64,000 nt of DNA, from positions 3,107,646 to 3,171,645 of the forward strand of contig NC_012489.1 of NCBI RefSeq assembly GCF_000010305.1. Direction: 5' to 3'. Under the pieces are notes generated by a model, which saw nothing but the letters and a program-made list of their open reading frames with translations, was not told the DNA's origin and did no database searches. Positions 54,775 to 62,737 of this stretch are shown here, one piece after another; positions within the stretch are counted from its first letter, which is position 1; every line of letters starts with the position of its first letter. Source of the DNA: Gemmatimonas aurantiaca T-27 (GTDB lineage: Bacteria; Gemmatimonadota; Gemmatimonadetes; Gemmatimonadales; Gemmatimonadaceae). Made by a program: the position numbers and the translations under genes.

Positions 54775-56481
54775 TCAGCCCTTCTTCACTTCCTTGGCCC
54801 AACTGTCACGCAATCCAACGATCCGGTTGAACACCCGCTTTTCTGCGGTGCTCCCCTCCGGTTCGGCGTAGAAGTAGCCCACGCGCTCGAACTGATACCG
54901 CGAACCCACCGGGTCAGCGAGCACGCTGGGCTCCACCTTCGCATCGGCAATCACCACCAGCGAATCGGGGTTGAGCGTCGACAGGAAGTCCTGCCCCTCC
55001 GGCACATCGTCGGGATCGGCCTGCGAGAACAGGCGATCGTACAAGCGCACTTCGCACGACACGGCCTGCGCGGCGCTCACCCAGTGGATCGTGCCCTGCA
55101 CCTTCCGACCATCAGGCGCCAAACCGCTGCGCGTGGCCGGATCGTACGTGCAACGCAGCTCGATCACTTCACCGGCCTCGTTCTTCACCACCTCGGTGCA
55201 CGTGATGAGATAGCCAAATCGCAGACGCACCTCACGGCCCGGCGACAACCGATAGAACTTCTTCGGCGGGTCTTCCATGAAATCGTCGCGATCGACGTAC
55301 AGCTCGCGCGAGAATGGGACCGTGCGACTCCCAGTCTTCGGCACGTCGTGCGGGTAATCCTGCGCCTCGAGCTCTTCCACCTGCCCTTCCGGGTAGTTGG
55401 TGAGCACGACCTTGAGCGGGTTGAGCACCCCCATGCGACGCGGCACTTCCATGTTCAGGTCGTTGCGCACCGCATGCTCGTACGTCGCGTATTCCACCCG
55501 CGCATCCTTGCGTGCCACACCGATCGTTTCGGCAAACGCACGAATGGCCTCCGGACGCACGCCACGCCGACGCAGCCCGGCAATCGTGGGCATGCGGGGG
55601 TCATCCCATCCACTCACATGCCCTTCGTTCACCAGACGCAGCAGCTTGCGCTTGCTGAGTACCGTGTAGTCGAGCTCGAGGCGTGCAAACTCGATCTGCG
55701 TAGGCGGATTCACGAATCCGGCTTCGTGTACCAGCCAGTCGTAGATCTCCCGCGCGTCCTTGAACTCCAGCGTGCACAACGAGCGCGTGATGCCTTCGAT
55801 GGCATCACTCAACCCATGGGCGAAGTCATACAGCGGATAAATGCACCAGTCGTTGCCGCGACGATAATGATGCGCATGACGGATGCGCAGCAGCAGCGGA
55901 TCACGCATGACCATGTTGACATGACCCATGTCGATCTTCGCGCGCAGGACCCGTGATCCATCGGGGAATTCACCCGCCTTCATCCGACGCAACAGATCGA
56001 GGTTTTCTTCCACCGAACGATCACGCCACGGACTCGGCGTGCCCGCCGATGTCACCGTGCCACGATTGGTGCGAATCTGCTCTTCGTTCTGATCGTCGAC
56101 GTACGCCTTCCCCTTCTGCACGAGCTGTTCGGCGATCTCGTACAGCTTTTCGAAGTAGTCCGACGCGTAATACTCTCCATCCCACTGGAAACCCAGCCAC
56201 TGCACGTCGCGCTTGATCGACTCCACATAGCGCACGTCTTCGGTGGCCGGGTTGGTGTCGTCGAAACGCAGGTTGCAGGTGCCGCCGAACTCGGTCGCGA
56301 TGCCGAAGTTCAGACAGATCGACTTCGCATGCCCCATGTGCAGGAAGCCGTTCGGTTCGGGCGGAAAGCGCGTGGCCGGGCCCCGGCCGAAGCGGCCGGT
56401 CGCCACGTCATCCGCCACCATTTCGCGAATGAAGTCGCGACGTGGAGACGGTGTTGTATCGGAGAGCACGGAATCGGACAC
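54775..56481 (-). CDS. glnS: Glutaminyl-tRNA synthetase
   Basis: About 568 residues from the GTG at 56481; TTG at 56508 is the longest start, and the start is uncertain. Class I synthetase: HIGH-type motif PNGFLHMGHAKSICLNFG, RFDDTNP, and KMSKS-type VLSKRKLLRLV. GlnRS-specific insertions AGLRRRGVRPEAI, and GSRTVPFSRELYVDRDDF before the anticodon-binding beta barrels. Charges tRNA-Gln directly, whose gene sits on the same strand downstream at 53925. Confidence 0.95.
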   Translation of the reverse strand: MSDSVLSDTTPSPRRDFIREMVADDVATGRFGRGPATRFPPEPNGFLHMGHAKSICLNFGIATEFGGTCNLRFDDTNPATEDVRYVESIKRDVQWLGFQWDGEYYASDYFEKLYEIAEQLVQKGKAYVDDQNEEQIRTNRGTVTSAGTPSPWRDRSVEENLDLLRRMKAGEFPDGSRVLRAKIDMGHVNMVMRDPLLLRIRHAHHYRRGNDWCIYPLYDFAHGLSDAIEGITRSLCTLEFKDAREIYDWLVHEAGFVNPPTQIEFARLELDYTVLSKRKLLRLVNEGHVSGWDDPRMPTIAGLRRRGVRPEAIRAFAETIGVARKDARVEYATYEHAVRNDLNMEVPRRMGVLNPLKVVLTNYPEGQVEELEAQDYPHDVPKTGSRTVPFSRELYVDRDDFMEDPPKKFYRLSPGREVRLRFGYLITCTEVVKNEAGEVIELRCTYDPATRSGLAPDGRKVQGTIHWVSAAQAVSCEVRLYDRLFSQADPDDVPEGQDFLSTLNPDSLVVIADAKVEPSVLADPVGSRYQFERVGYFYAEPEGSTAEKRVFNRIVGLRDSWAKEVKKG

Positions 56482-56624
56482 AGATGTACGGGTAAGGAGG
56501 ACCCTCAATCTAACCAGGCGGGGTATACATCAGTGTGGTCCGTGGCGCGTCCAGTGAGCCGCTCCGTCAGGGACCCGGTCCCGATACCTGCCCTCGACAT
56601 CCCCAGTCCTCATATTCCCCGATT

Positions 56625-57935
56625 GTGCTTCGTTCCGTTGTGACGTCCAGGCGTGCGGTCCCCGTCCTTGCGATGCTGCTCCTGCCCCTCGGATTCGGCT
56701 GTCGCGCCGCCGTGTTGGGGGCCGGTGCGGATGCCGCGGCGGCGCGTGCACACCTCGACGGCGTCACCTCGGCTTTCGAGGCCCGATTCACCAACGTCAC
56801 GCGCACGCCCAAGTTTGCCCACGCCCGCATGCGGCTTGGCCGCTATGCGTTTTCGCCGTCCAAGCTGGTCAACGACACGGCCCTCTGGACGACCATGCAG
56901 TCGACCACGCGGGGCGCCGATCGGGAGCTCTCCGTGCAGGCGCTCACGGCAGGCAATGAGTATCGGTTCGATGCCCGCACCAATACCGCGTCGCCTTCGC
57001 AACTCGGTGAACAGCACCATCAGATCCGCCTGACGCAGCAGGGTGAAGCAGACTGGCTGTGGCACACCACCGTCCAGCATCACGTGGGCACCATGCCGCC
57101 GCGCGCATTGAACGGCATCGTACGCGGACTGCTGATATCCGCCGAACGGCCAGCGACAGTGCTGCGCACCGACTACCGCACCACGATGCCGCGCACGACG
57201 GCCGCGTTTGGCCGGGTGGTTTCCCTCGACTCCATCGCCACCACCGCGCAGAGCGATGGGTCCACGCTGGTCAGTCTGCAGTTCCGGGTGGACGCCAATC
57301 GCATCAAGGAGACGTTTCCCGCCTACGCGAAGTTCCTGCGCAAATACGTGGAGTCGTCGAAGTGGCGCTATCGCCTCACCGATCGCAGCGGCGCGGAGTG
57401 GTTCGACGTGCAGTCAGCCAACAAGCTGGTGACGATGCGGTTTCGCGCTCACGACGGACGACTGCAACCCATCCTCGGTGCCGCGCGTGCAATGCCCGAC
57501 ACATTGCAGATCACCGTCGATGCCCTCGCCAAGTTTGGCCTGTTCACCGTAGGCGCGACCAATGTGCGGGGGGAGTTCATCCACATCGACACCCCGCAGG
57601 AACGGGCCTGGCAACTGCGCTTCACGCAAGAACCGGAGTGGCACCTGCCGTTGATCAGTGAGCGGCTGATGCGTTCGCCGCTCAAGTACCTGTTCGCGGG
57701 TCAGGGCGTGATGTTCAAGCTGGGTTTTCGCACGGGGCCGAATGGCCAGACGCTCAGCGAACGTGTGCTCGACATCCCCGTGCGGGAGAGCGCCATCATG
57801 CGATTCCTCGGCAATCTGGGCTTCACCGCGATGAGTGATTTTGCCGGCGCCGTAGAGGAAGAGGAAAATCGCTTCCTGGCCGAGACGTTCCGGGCAATGC
57901 GGGCCGACCTGGCCGCGTTGCCGGTCATGCCCTGA
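56625..57935 (+). CDS. Large lipoprotein of unknown function
   Basis: 436 residues from the GTG at 56625 (another GTG at 56640). Lipobox LPLGFGC. The body is beta-rich with regular repeats and no recognised domain; it has several Trp/Tyr-containing blocks (WRYRLTDRSGAEWFDVQ, AWQLRFTQEPEWHLPLISERL). Exported envelope protein; function not assigned. Confidence 0.75.
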   Translation: MLRSVVTSRRAVPVLAMLLLPLGFGCRAAVLGAGADAAAARAHLDGVTSAFEARFTNVTRTPKFAHARMRLGRYAFSPSKLVNDTALWTTMQSTTRGADRELSVQALTAGNEYRFDARTNTASPSQLGEQHHQIRLTQQGEADWLWHTTVQHHVGTMPPRALNGIVRGLLISAERPATVLRTDYRTTMPRTTAAFGRVVSLDSIATTAQSDGSTLVSLQFRVDANRIKETFPAYAKFLRKYVESSKWRYRLTDRSGAEWFDVQSANKLVTMRFRAHDGRLQPILGAARAMPDTLQITVDALAKFGLFTVGATNVRGEFIHIDTPQERAWQLRFTQEPEWHLPLISERLMRSPLKYLFAGQGVMFKLGFRTGPNGQTLSERVLDIPVRESAIMRFLGNLGFTAMSDFAGAVEEEENRFLAETFRAMRADLAALPVMP

Positions 57936-58201
57936 GCGAAACCGGCCAGCCGGGAATACCGGGCAAGGCTTCAGAGGGGGCGGGGGACAAAAGTGAGCCC
58001 CCGCACCGCTTTTCAGCAGCCGGGGGCTCTCAGATGTGCCGCGCTCGCCGTCATTGGAACTCTCCGTCCTACCGATCGGCGGCGGGCTCAGCGTCTTCAT
58101 ACACTGGACGATGCAGCAGGTTCCTGCGTCACACCAGCGTCGGATCTGTCACGATCCGATTTCGAATTGATACACGGGTTCCCACGAAGGGTTCCCGAAA
58201 G

Positions 58202-58274
58202 TGGAGCTGAGGGGGCTCGAACCCCTGACCTCTGCAATGCGAATGCAGCGCTCTCCCAGCTGAGCTACAGCCCC
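58202..58274 (-). tRNA. tRNA-Ala (anticodon CGC)
   Basis: 73 nt. Acceptor GGGGCTG / CAGCTCC shows the G3-U70 wobble that identifies alanine tRNA. Anticodon stem CTGCA/TGCAG with loop TTCGCAT, anticodon CGC for GCG. T-arm GGTTCGAGCC. CCA not encoded. Confidence 0.96.
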
Positions 58275-58391
58275 AAGTTGTGTTGACCCGACAAAAATGG
58301 CCCCGCTCCGGTAGCGCGGGGCCGATCGGGTAACGAACGGGAAGCTAGCCGCCATCCCCTTGCTGTCAAGCCACATGAACCGTTCTGGCCC

Positions 58392-59957
58392 GTGCCGCAG
58401 GCCCTGGTGCAGCCCGCTCTCCTCTCCTTTGCCCTCCTGCTTCCAGGCGCAATCCGCCAGACTTCACCCGTGCCCCGTCTCCCAACACACGCCCTCTCCG
58501 ACGACTACGTCCGCGACCAGCTCGTGCCGCGTACGGTCGACCTGAACGGCAAGACCTATCGGCCAGACGGCGAGTATGTGCTGTACTGGATGCAATCGAC
58601 GCATCGCCTCGACGACAACTGGGGACTGCGGGCCGCCATTCGCACGGCCGACCGCCTGAAGCTGCCGGTGGTGGTGCACCAGGGACTCGACCCAACCTAC
58701 CCCCACGCGTCGGCGCGGCATCACACATTCATCCTGCAGGGAGCGCGGGATACCGCGCGTCAGGCGGAGGCGTTGGGCATCCACTACCAGTTCGTGCTGC
58801 GCCCACAGCGCACCGACGATGCCCGCGTCGTGGACCGACTCGCAGCCCGCGCGTATGTGGTGTTCACCGATCTCTTTCCAACGGCCGGTGTGCGGGAACG
58901 GGTGGCACGCTTCGCCCAGCGCGTGACATGCCGCGTGTTGGCGGTGGACAGTGTGTGCACGGTGCCCAGTGGTCTGTTCGAAAAGGCCGAATACGCCGCG
59001 CGCACCATTCGCCCGAAACTCGCGCGCCTGTTGGCCCATGCGATCGAGCCGGTCGAGGATCACACACCTCGCAGCGACGTGTCGACATCACTCGCCACGT
59101 CGCTGCGCGCCACGGTAGCCGAAGGCGGCGGACTCGTGCCGCTCGACATCGCGCAGATGGATGACGCGGCCATCGCACGCACCGTGGCGGGGTGTGCAAT
59201 CGATCACGACGTGTGCGCGGTGCCGATGCCCGGCGGCAGCAGCGCCGCGAATGCCCGATGGACCCGCTTCCTGGAGCATGGGCTTCCGCAGTATGACGAA
59301 CGCCGCAACGAAGCCAGCGATGGTGAAGGCACGTCCCGCCTGTCGCCTTACCTGCACTTCGGACAGATCTCATCGGCGCGCGTGGTACGCGAGGCACAAC
59401 AGGCCGGCGTTGGTGCGGCCAATCTCGATGCGTTTGTCCAGCAGATCACCACATGGCGCGAGCTGTCGTACAACTGGTGTGTGCGCACCCCCGCCTTCGA
59501 CCAGCTCTCGGCGCTACCGGCATGGGTGCAGCGCACCATGCAGGAGCACGTGAACGACCCGCGCCCGGAACTGTACACACGCGATCAACTCGAACGCGCG
59601 CAGACGGGTGATCGGCTCTGGAATGCCGCACAGACGGAGCTCGTGCAGGAAGGCATCATCCACAACTATCCACGCATGTTGTGGGGCAAGACCGTGCTGC
59701 TGTGGACACGCGACTACGAAGACGCCCGCACGTGGCTGTTCCACCTCAACGACAAGTACGCGCTCGACGGGCGGGACGCGAACAGCGTGGGCGGCATCAT
59801 GTGGTGCCTCGGGCTGTGGGACCGTCCCTGGGGGAATCGTCCGGTGTGGGGTGGCTTGCGTCCGATGGCCACGGCACGCGCGAAGACCAAGTTCGATGTG
59901 GAAGGGTACATTGCGCGCGTACACGCCGACCACGACTCGCCACCACGCCTGCTCTGA
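58392..59957 (+). CDS. phr: Class II CPD photolyase
   Basis: 521 residues from the GTG at 58392; a GTG at 58470 is another candidate. N-terminal chromophore/antenna domain (YVLYWMQSTHRL), then FAD domain with class II signatures SRLSPYLHFGQISSARVV, TTWRELSYNWCV, IIHNYPRMLWGKTVLLWT and HLNDKYALDGRD, ending MWCLGLWDRPWGNRPVWGG. Repairs UV-made cyclobutane pyrimidine dimers using light. Confidence 0.95.
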   Translation: MPQALVQPALLSFALLLPGAIRQTSPVPRLPTHALSDDYVRDQLVPRTVDLNGKTYRPDGEYVLYWMQSTHRLDDNWGLRAAIRTADRLKLPVVVHQGLDPTYPHASARHHTFILQGARDTARQAEALGIHYQFVLRPQRTDDARVVDRLAARAYVVFTDLFPTAGVRERVARFAQRVTCRVLAVDSVCTVPSGLFEKAEYAARTIRPKLARLLAHAIEPVEDHTPRSDVSTSLATSLRATVAEGGGLVPLDIAQMDDAAIARTVAGCAIDHDVCAVPMPGGSSAANARWTRFLEHGLPQYDERRNEASDGEGTSRLSPYLHFGQISSARVVREAQQAGVGAANLDAFVQQITTWRELSYNWCVRTPAFDQLSALPAWVQRTMQEHVNDPRPELYTRDQLERAQTGDRLWNAAQTELVQEGIIHNYPRMLWGKTVLLWTRDYEDARTWLFHLNDKYALDGRDANSVGGIMWCLGLWDRPWGNRPVWGGLRPMATARAKTKFDVEGYIARVHADHDSPPRLL

Positions 59958-59987
59958 AGATCGGCGACTTTTCAACTCCGGTGACAT

Positions 59988-60965
59988 ATGCCCACGCTTG
60001 ATCCTGCCATCGTTCCCAGTGTCGACGCCGTGCGCGAGGCCGCGACACATGTGCGCACCTTCATGCCGCCGAGTCGCCTCGAGCGCAGTGATGCACTGTC
60101 GACGGAGACGGGGGTCGATGTGTGGCTCAAGTTGGAGCTGGAGAACCCCACAGGCTCCTTCAAGGTGCGTGGCGCCTACAATGTGCTGGCCGGTTTGTCG
60201 GCCGCAGAGCGACGAGCCGGTGTCGTCGCGTCGAGCGCCGGCAACCACGGGCTCGGCGTTGCCTACGCGGCCAAGGCGTTCGACACACCAGCCATGTTGT
60301 ACGTGCCGCGGACGGCCCCGCAGGTGAAGAAGGATGGCATTCGCATGCTGGGCGCCGTGGTGAACGATGAAGCGCTCGACTACGACGCGGCCATGGTGCT
60401 CGCCAAAGCCCACGCCGTGCAGCAAGGCATTCGGTTCATCAATCCCTGTCTGGGCCTCGACCTGCTGGCCGGACAGGGGACCGTGGCCTTGGAAGTACTG
60501 GAGCAGTTGCCATCCGCGAAGACCGTGCTGATCTGCACCGGCGGTGGTGGGCTGCTGGGCGGCATGGGGGCCGTCCTGCGCGCGCTCGCCCCGCACGTAC
60601 GCATCATTGGTGTGCAAAGCGAAGAGACCGCCGCCATGACCAAATCGGTGCACGCCGGACATGTCGTGGACTCACCCGTCACACCCACCTTGGCGGATGG
60701 ACTGGCCGGGCAGATCGATGCGGACGCGTTGCACATCGGTCAGCAGTGTGCCGATGACATGGTGCTGGTTACAGAGGCGGAACTGGGCGAGACCATCGCC
60801 TGGCTCCATCGCACGCTGGACCTCAAGGTCGAAGGCGCAGGCGCCGTGACGGTGGCGGCGCTGCGTCACGGCCGCGTGGCATCGCTCGAAGGACCGGTGG
60901 TGGCGGTGGTGAGTGGGCGCAACATCGACGATTCCCGCCTCGGTGCGCTGTTGGCGACCTATTGA
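59988..60965 (+). CDS. PLP-dependent threonine/serine dehydratase-like
   Basis: 325 residues, 30 nt after phr. PLP lysine in PTGSFKVRGAYN (about residue 58), phosphate loop CTGGGGLLGGMG and SSAGNHGLGVAYAA. No regulatory ACT domain, so it is a short dehydratase or a related serine-racemase-type enzyme; cannot choose between them. Confidence 0.85.
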   Translation: MPTLDPAIVPSVDAVREAATHVRTFMPPSRLERSDALSTETGVDVWLKLELENPTGSFKVRGAYNVLAGLSAAERRAGVVASSAGNHGLGVAYAAKAFDTPAMLYVPRTAPQVKKDGIRMLGAVVNDEALDYDAAMVLAKAHAVQQGIRFINPCLGLDLLAGQGTVALEVLEQLPSAKTVLICTGGGGLLGGMGAVLRALAPHVRIIGVQSEETAAMTKSVHAGHVVDSPVTPTLADGLAGQIDADALHIGQQCADDMVLVTEAELGETIAWLHRTLDLKVEGAGAVTVAALRHGRVASLEGPVVAVVSGRNIDDSRLGALLATY

Positions 60966-60985
60966 TCGACCGGGCTGAAATGACA

Positions 60986-61018
60986 ACCGGCGGAGCGCCC
61001 TGAAGGCACTCCGCCGGT
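60986..61018. terminator. Bidirectional hairpin terminator
   Basis: 10-bp stem (ACCGGCGGAG / CTCCGCCGGT) with a 13-nt loop, between the dehydratase gene and the convergent KGG gene. Confidence 0.7.
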
Positions 61019-61046
61019 GTGAAAATGTTCACGTGCTGAGGATGCG

Positions 61047-61409
61047 TCAGCGCAGCGAGCTTTCGTCGCTCCGCATGGGCATCGCGCGTGGCCGATCCAT
61101 GGGCATGACACGCCCCTGCTCGAGGTCTCGGGTGATGTGCATCGGCACCTCACGATCGCCCATGCCGGACACGCGGGCCTGGCGAGCCGCAGCACTGCGC
61201 GACTCCCCTCCCTCTCGTCCGATGGCGGCCATGTGCGCACGATCTCGGCTGACGGTCACCCCGCCCTTTCGACCTGCTTCACGCGCTTCGTCAGAAGACC
61301 ATTCATGTGCAGTACCCTTTTCATGGGCAGCGCGCCCACCCTTACTGGCAATCTCACGCTGGCGATTAGGGTCCATCGACGCAAAACCACGTCGGCTCTT
61401 TCCGGTCAT
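61047..61409 (-). CDS. KGG-repeat stress-associated protein
   Basis: 120 residues from the ATG at 61409. KGG motif units: SRRGFASMDPNRQREIASKGG, AREAGRKGG, and GREGGESRSAAA. This matches the general-stress KGG/Con-10 family. Charged, soluble, no domain beyond the repeats. A Met/Arg-rich tail is unusual (RVMPMDRPRAMPMRSD). Confidence 0.88.
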   Translation of the reverse strand: MTGKSRRGFASMDPNRQREIASKGGRAAHEKGTAHEWSSDEAREAGRKGGVTVSRDRAHMAAIGREGGESRSAAARQARVSGMGDREVPMHITRDLEQGRVMPMDRPRAMPMRSDESSLR

Positions 61410-61656
61410 ACGCCCCCCGGCCGTCCGGAAGTCCTTGATGAGTGCGACGAGCTGTTGGTGAGCGGGTCCGTCAACGGACCCGTTACAGCGACAGCACACC
61501 GCGCGAAACTGGCATACCCTACTGCAAGGGGCGGGCCGCGCATGTGTCCGGTTTGGCAACACGTCACAATCCTTCTCCCTCTGCGCTGAGACGTCGTCCG
61601 TTACCATGGCGGCACCCGCGTCAAAACGGCGGCTCACTGAGGTGATGGAATTTCCG

Positions 61657-61683
61657 TTGACCGGTTCATATCCGGTCTATATT
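61657..61683 (+). promoter_or_regulatory. Promoter of the RNase Z gene
   Basis: TTGACC (61657-61662) and TATATT (61678-61683), 15-nt spacer, with GACCGG...CCGGTC inverted repeat (61659-61664 / 61672-61677) inside it. The ATG is only 8 nt beyond the -10, so transcripts would begin at or next to the start codon. Confidence 0.5.
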
Positions 61684-61690
61684 CGGAGCC

Positions 61691-62635
61691 ATGCCGCTTC
61701 TCGTTCGATTCCTTGGTACCGCTGCCTCCCGTCCTACGGTCGAGCGCGGTGTGAGCGCGATTTCTCTCACCCGGGAGGGAGAGACGCTGCTCTTCGATTG
61801 CGGCGAGGGGACACAGCGTCAAATGATGCGGTACGGGGTCTCCTTTGCCCTGAGCGATGTGTTTTTCACCCATGTGCATTCCGATCACCTGTTGGGGATT
61901 ACCGGACTGCTCCGTACCATGGCTTTGCAAGGGCGAACTGAGCCGTTACGCCTGTGGACACCTCGCAGCACGGCAAAAACGTTGCGCCAGTGCATCAACA
62001 TTGGTGGCGAGCGTACCACGTTTCCTGTCGAGATCTGTGAGCTAGAAGCGGGCTCGAGCGTTAAACGGGGTGAGGACTATCGCATCGACACGTTTGCCGT
62101 TGATCACCGCGGCACGGCGTCGTTGGGCTACGCGATCGTGGAAGAAGAACGACGTGGCCGTTTCAATCCGGATCTCGCGCGGGAGTTGGGTATTCCCGAG
62201 GGCCCGTTGTGGGGCCGCATTCACCGGGGCGAGCCGATTATGCTCGACGACGGGCGTGTGATCGAATCATCGGTGCTGGTGGGGGAACGCCGACGCGGCC
62301 GACGCATTGTCATCACGGGCGACACACGCCCCTGCGATGGCACACTGGCCGCGGCCCAGGATGCGGACCTGTTGATTCACGAGTCCACGTTCGCCGACGA
62401 AGAAGGTGCGCGGGCGCAGGAGACCGGGCATTCCACCGCGCGGGAAGCGGCCGAGATTGCTCTCAAGGCTGGTGTCCGACGCCTCGTGCTCACGCACATC
62501 TCCGCGCGGTATTCGCGCGACACCCGCGACCTCGAGCAGGAAGCGCGTTCCGTGTTTCCGAATACGCTCATTGCCCGCGATGGCACGGAAATCGAGCTCG
62601 CGCTGACCGAAGAATTGGCGGACACACCGTCGTAG
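61691..62635 (+). CDS. rnz: Ribonuclease Z
   Basis: 314 residues. Metallo-beta-lactamase fold: HVHSDHLLG (His61, His63, Asp65, His66), VDHRG, ITGDTRPC (Asp ligand), HESTF and LTHISARY for the other metal ligands. Cuts the 3' trailer from tRNA precursors, consistent with tRNA genes lacking an encoded CCA in this window. May be leaderless: GGAG lies only 2 nt before ATG. Confidence 0.93.
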   Translation: MPLLVRFLGTAASRPTVERGVSAISLTREGETLLFDCGEGTQRQMMRYGVSFALSDVFFTHVHSDHLLGITGLLRTMALQGRTEPLRLWTPRSTAKTLRQCINIGGERTTFPVEICELEAGSSVKRGEDYRIDTFAVDHRGTASLGYAIVEEERRGRFNPDLARELGIPEGPLWGRIHRGEPIMLDDGRVIESSVLVGERRRGRRIVITGDTRPCDGTLAAAQDADLLIHESTFADEEGARAQETGHSTAREAAEIALKAGVRRLVLTHISARYSRDTRDLEQEARSVFPNTLIARDGTEIELALTEELADTPS

Positions 62636-62642
62636 GGAGACG

Positions 62643-62665
62643 GCCGCGGGGAACTTCCCCGCGGC
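62643..62665 (+). terminator. Hairpin terminator after rnz
   Basis: 9-bp GC stem GCCGCGGGG / CCCCGCGGC, loop 5 nt, 8 nt past the RNase Z stop. No T-tract. Confidence 0.6.
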
Positions 62666-62737
62666 GCCGTAGGGCTGCGTGTTGATCGCGTGTTGCGCTG
62701 ACAGAACGTCTTCATCAGCACCACACGAGGAGCACGC

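Noticed and set aside
57995-58029. Hairpin GAGCCCCCG / CGGGGGCTC after the unknown lipoprotein
   Set aside because: 9-bp stem with a long 17-nt loop and no T-run; too weak to call.
58180-58202. Duplicated GGGAACCC next to tRNA-Ala as a terminator
   Set aside because: The copies are direct repeats and do not form a stable stem; a repeat alone is not evidence for a terminator.
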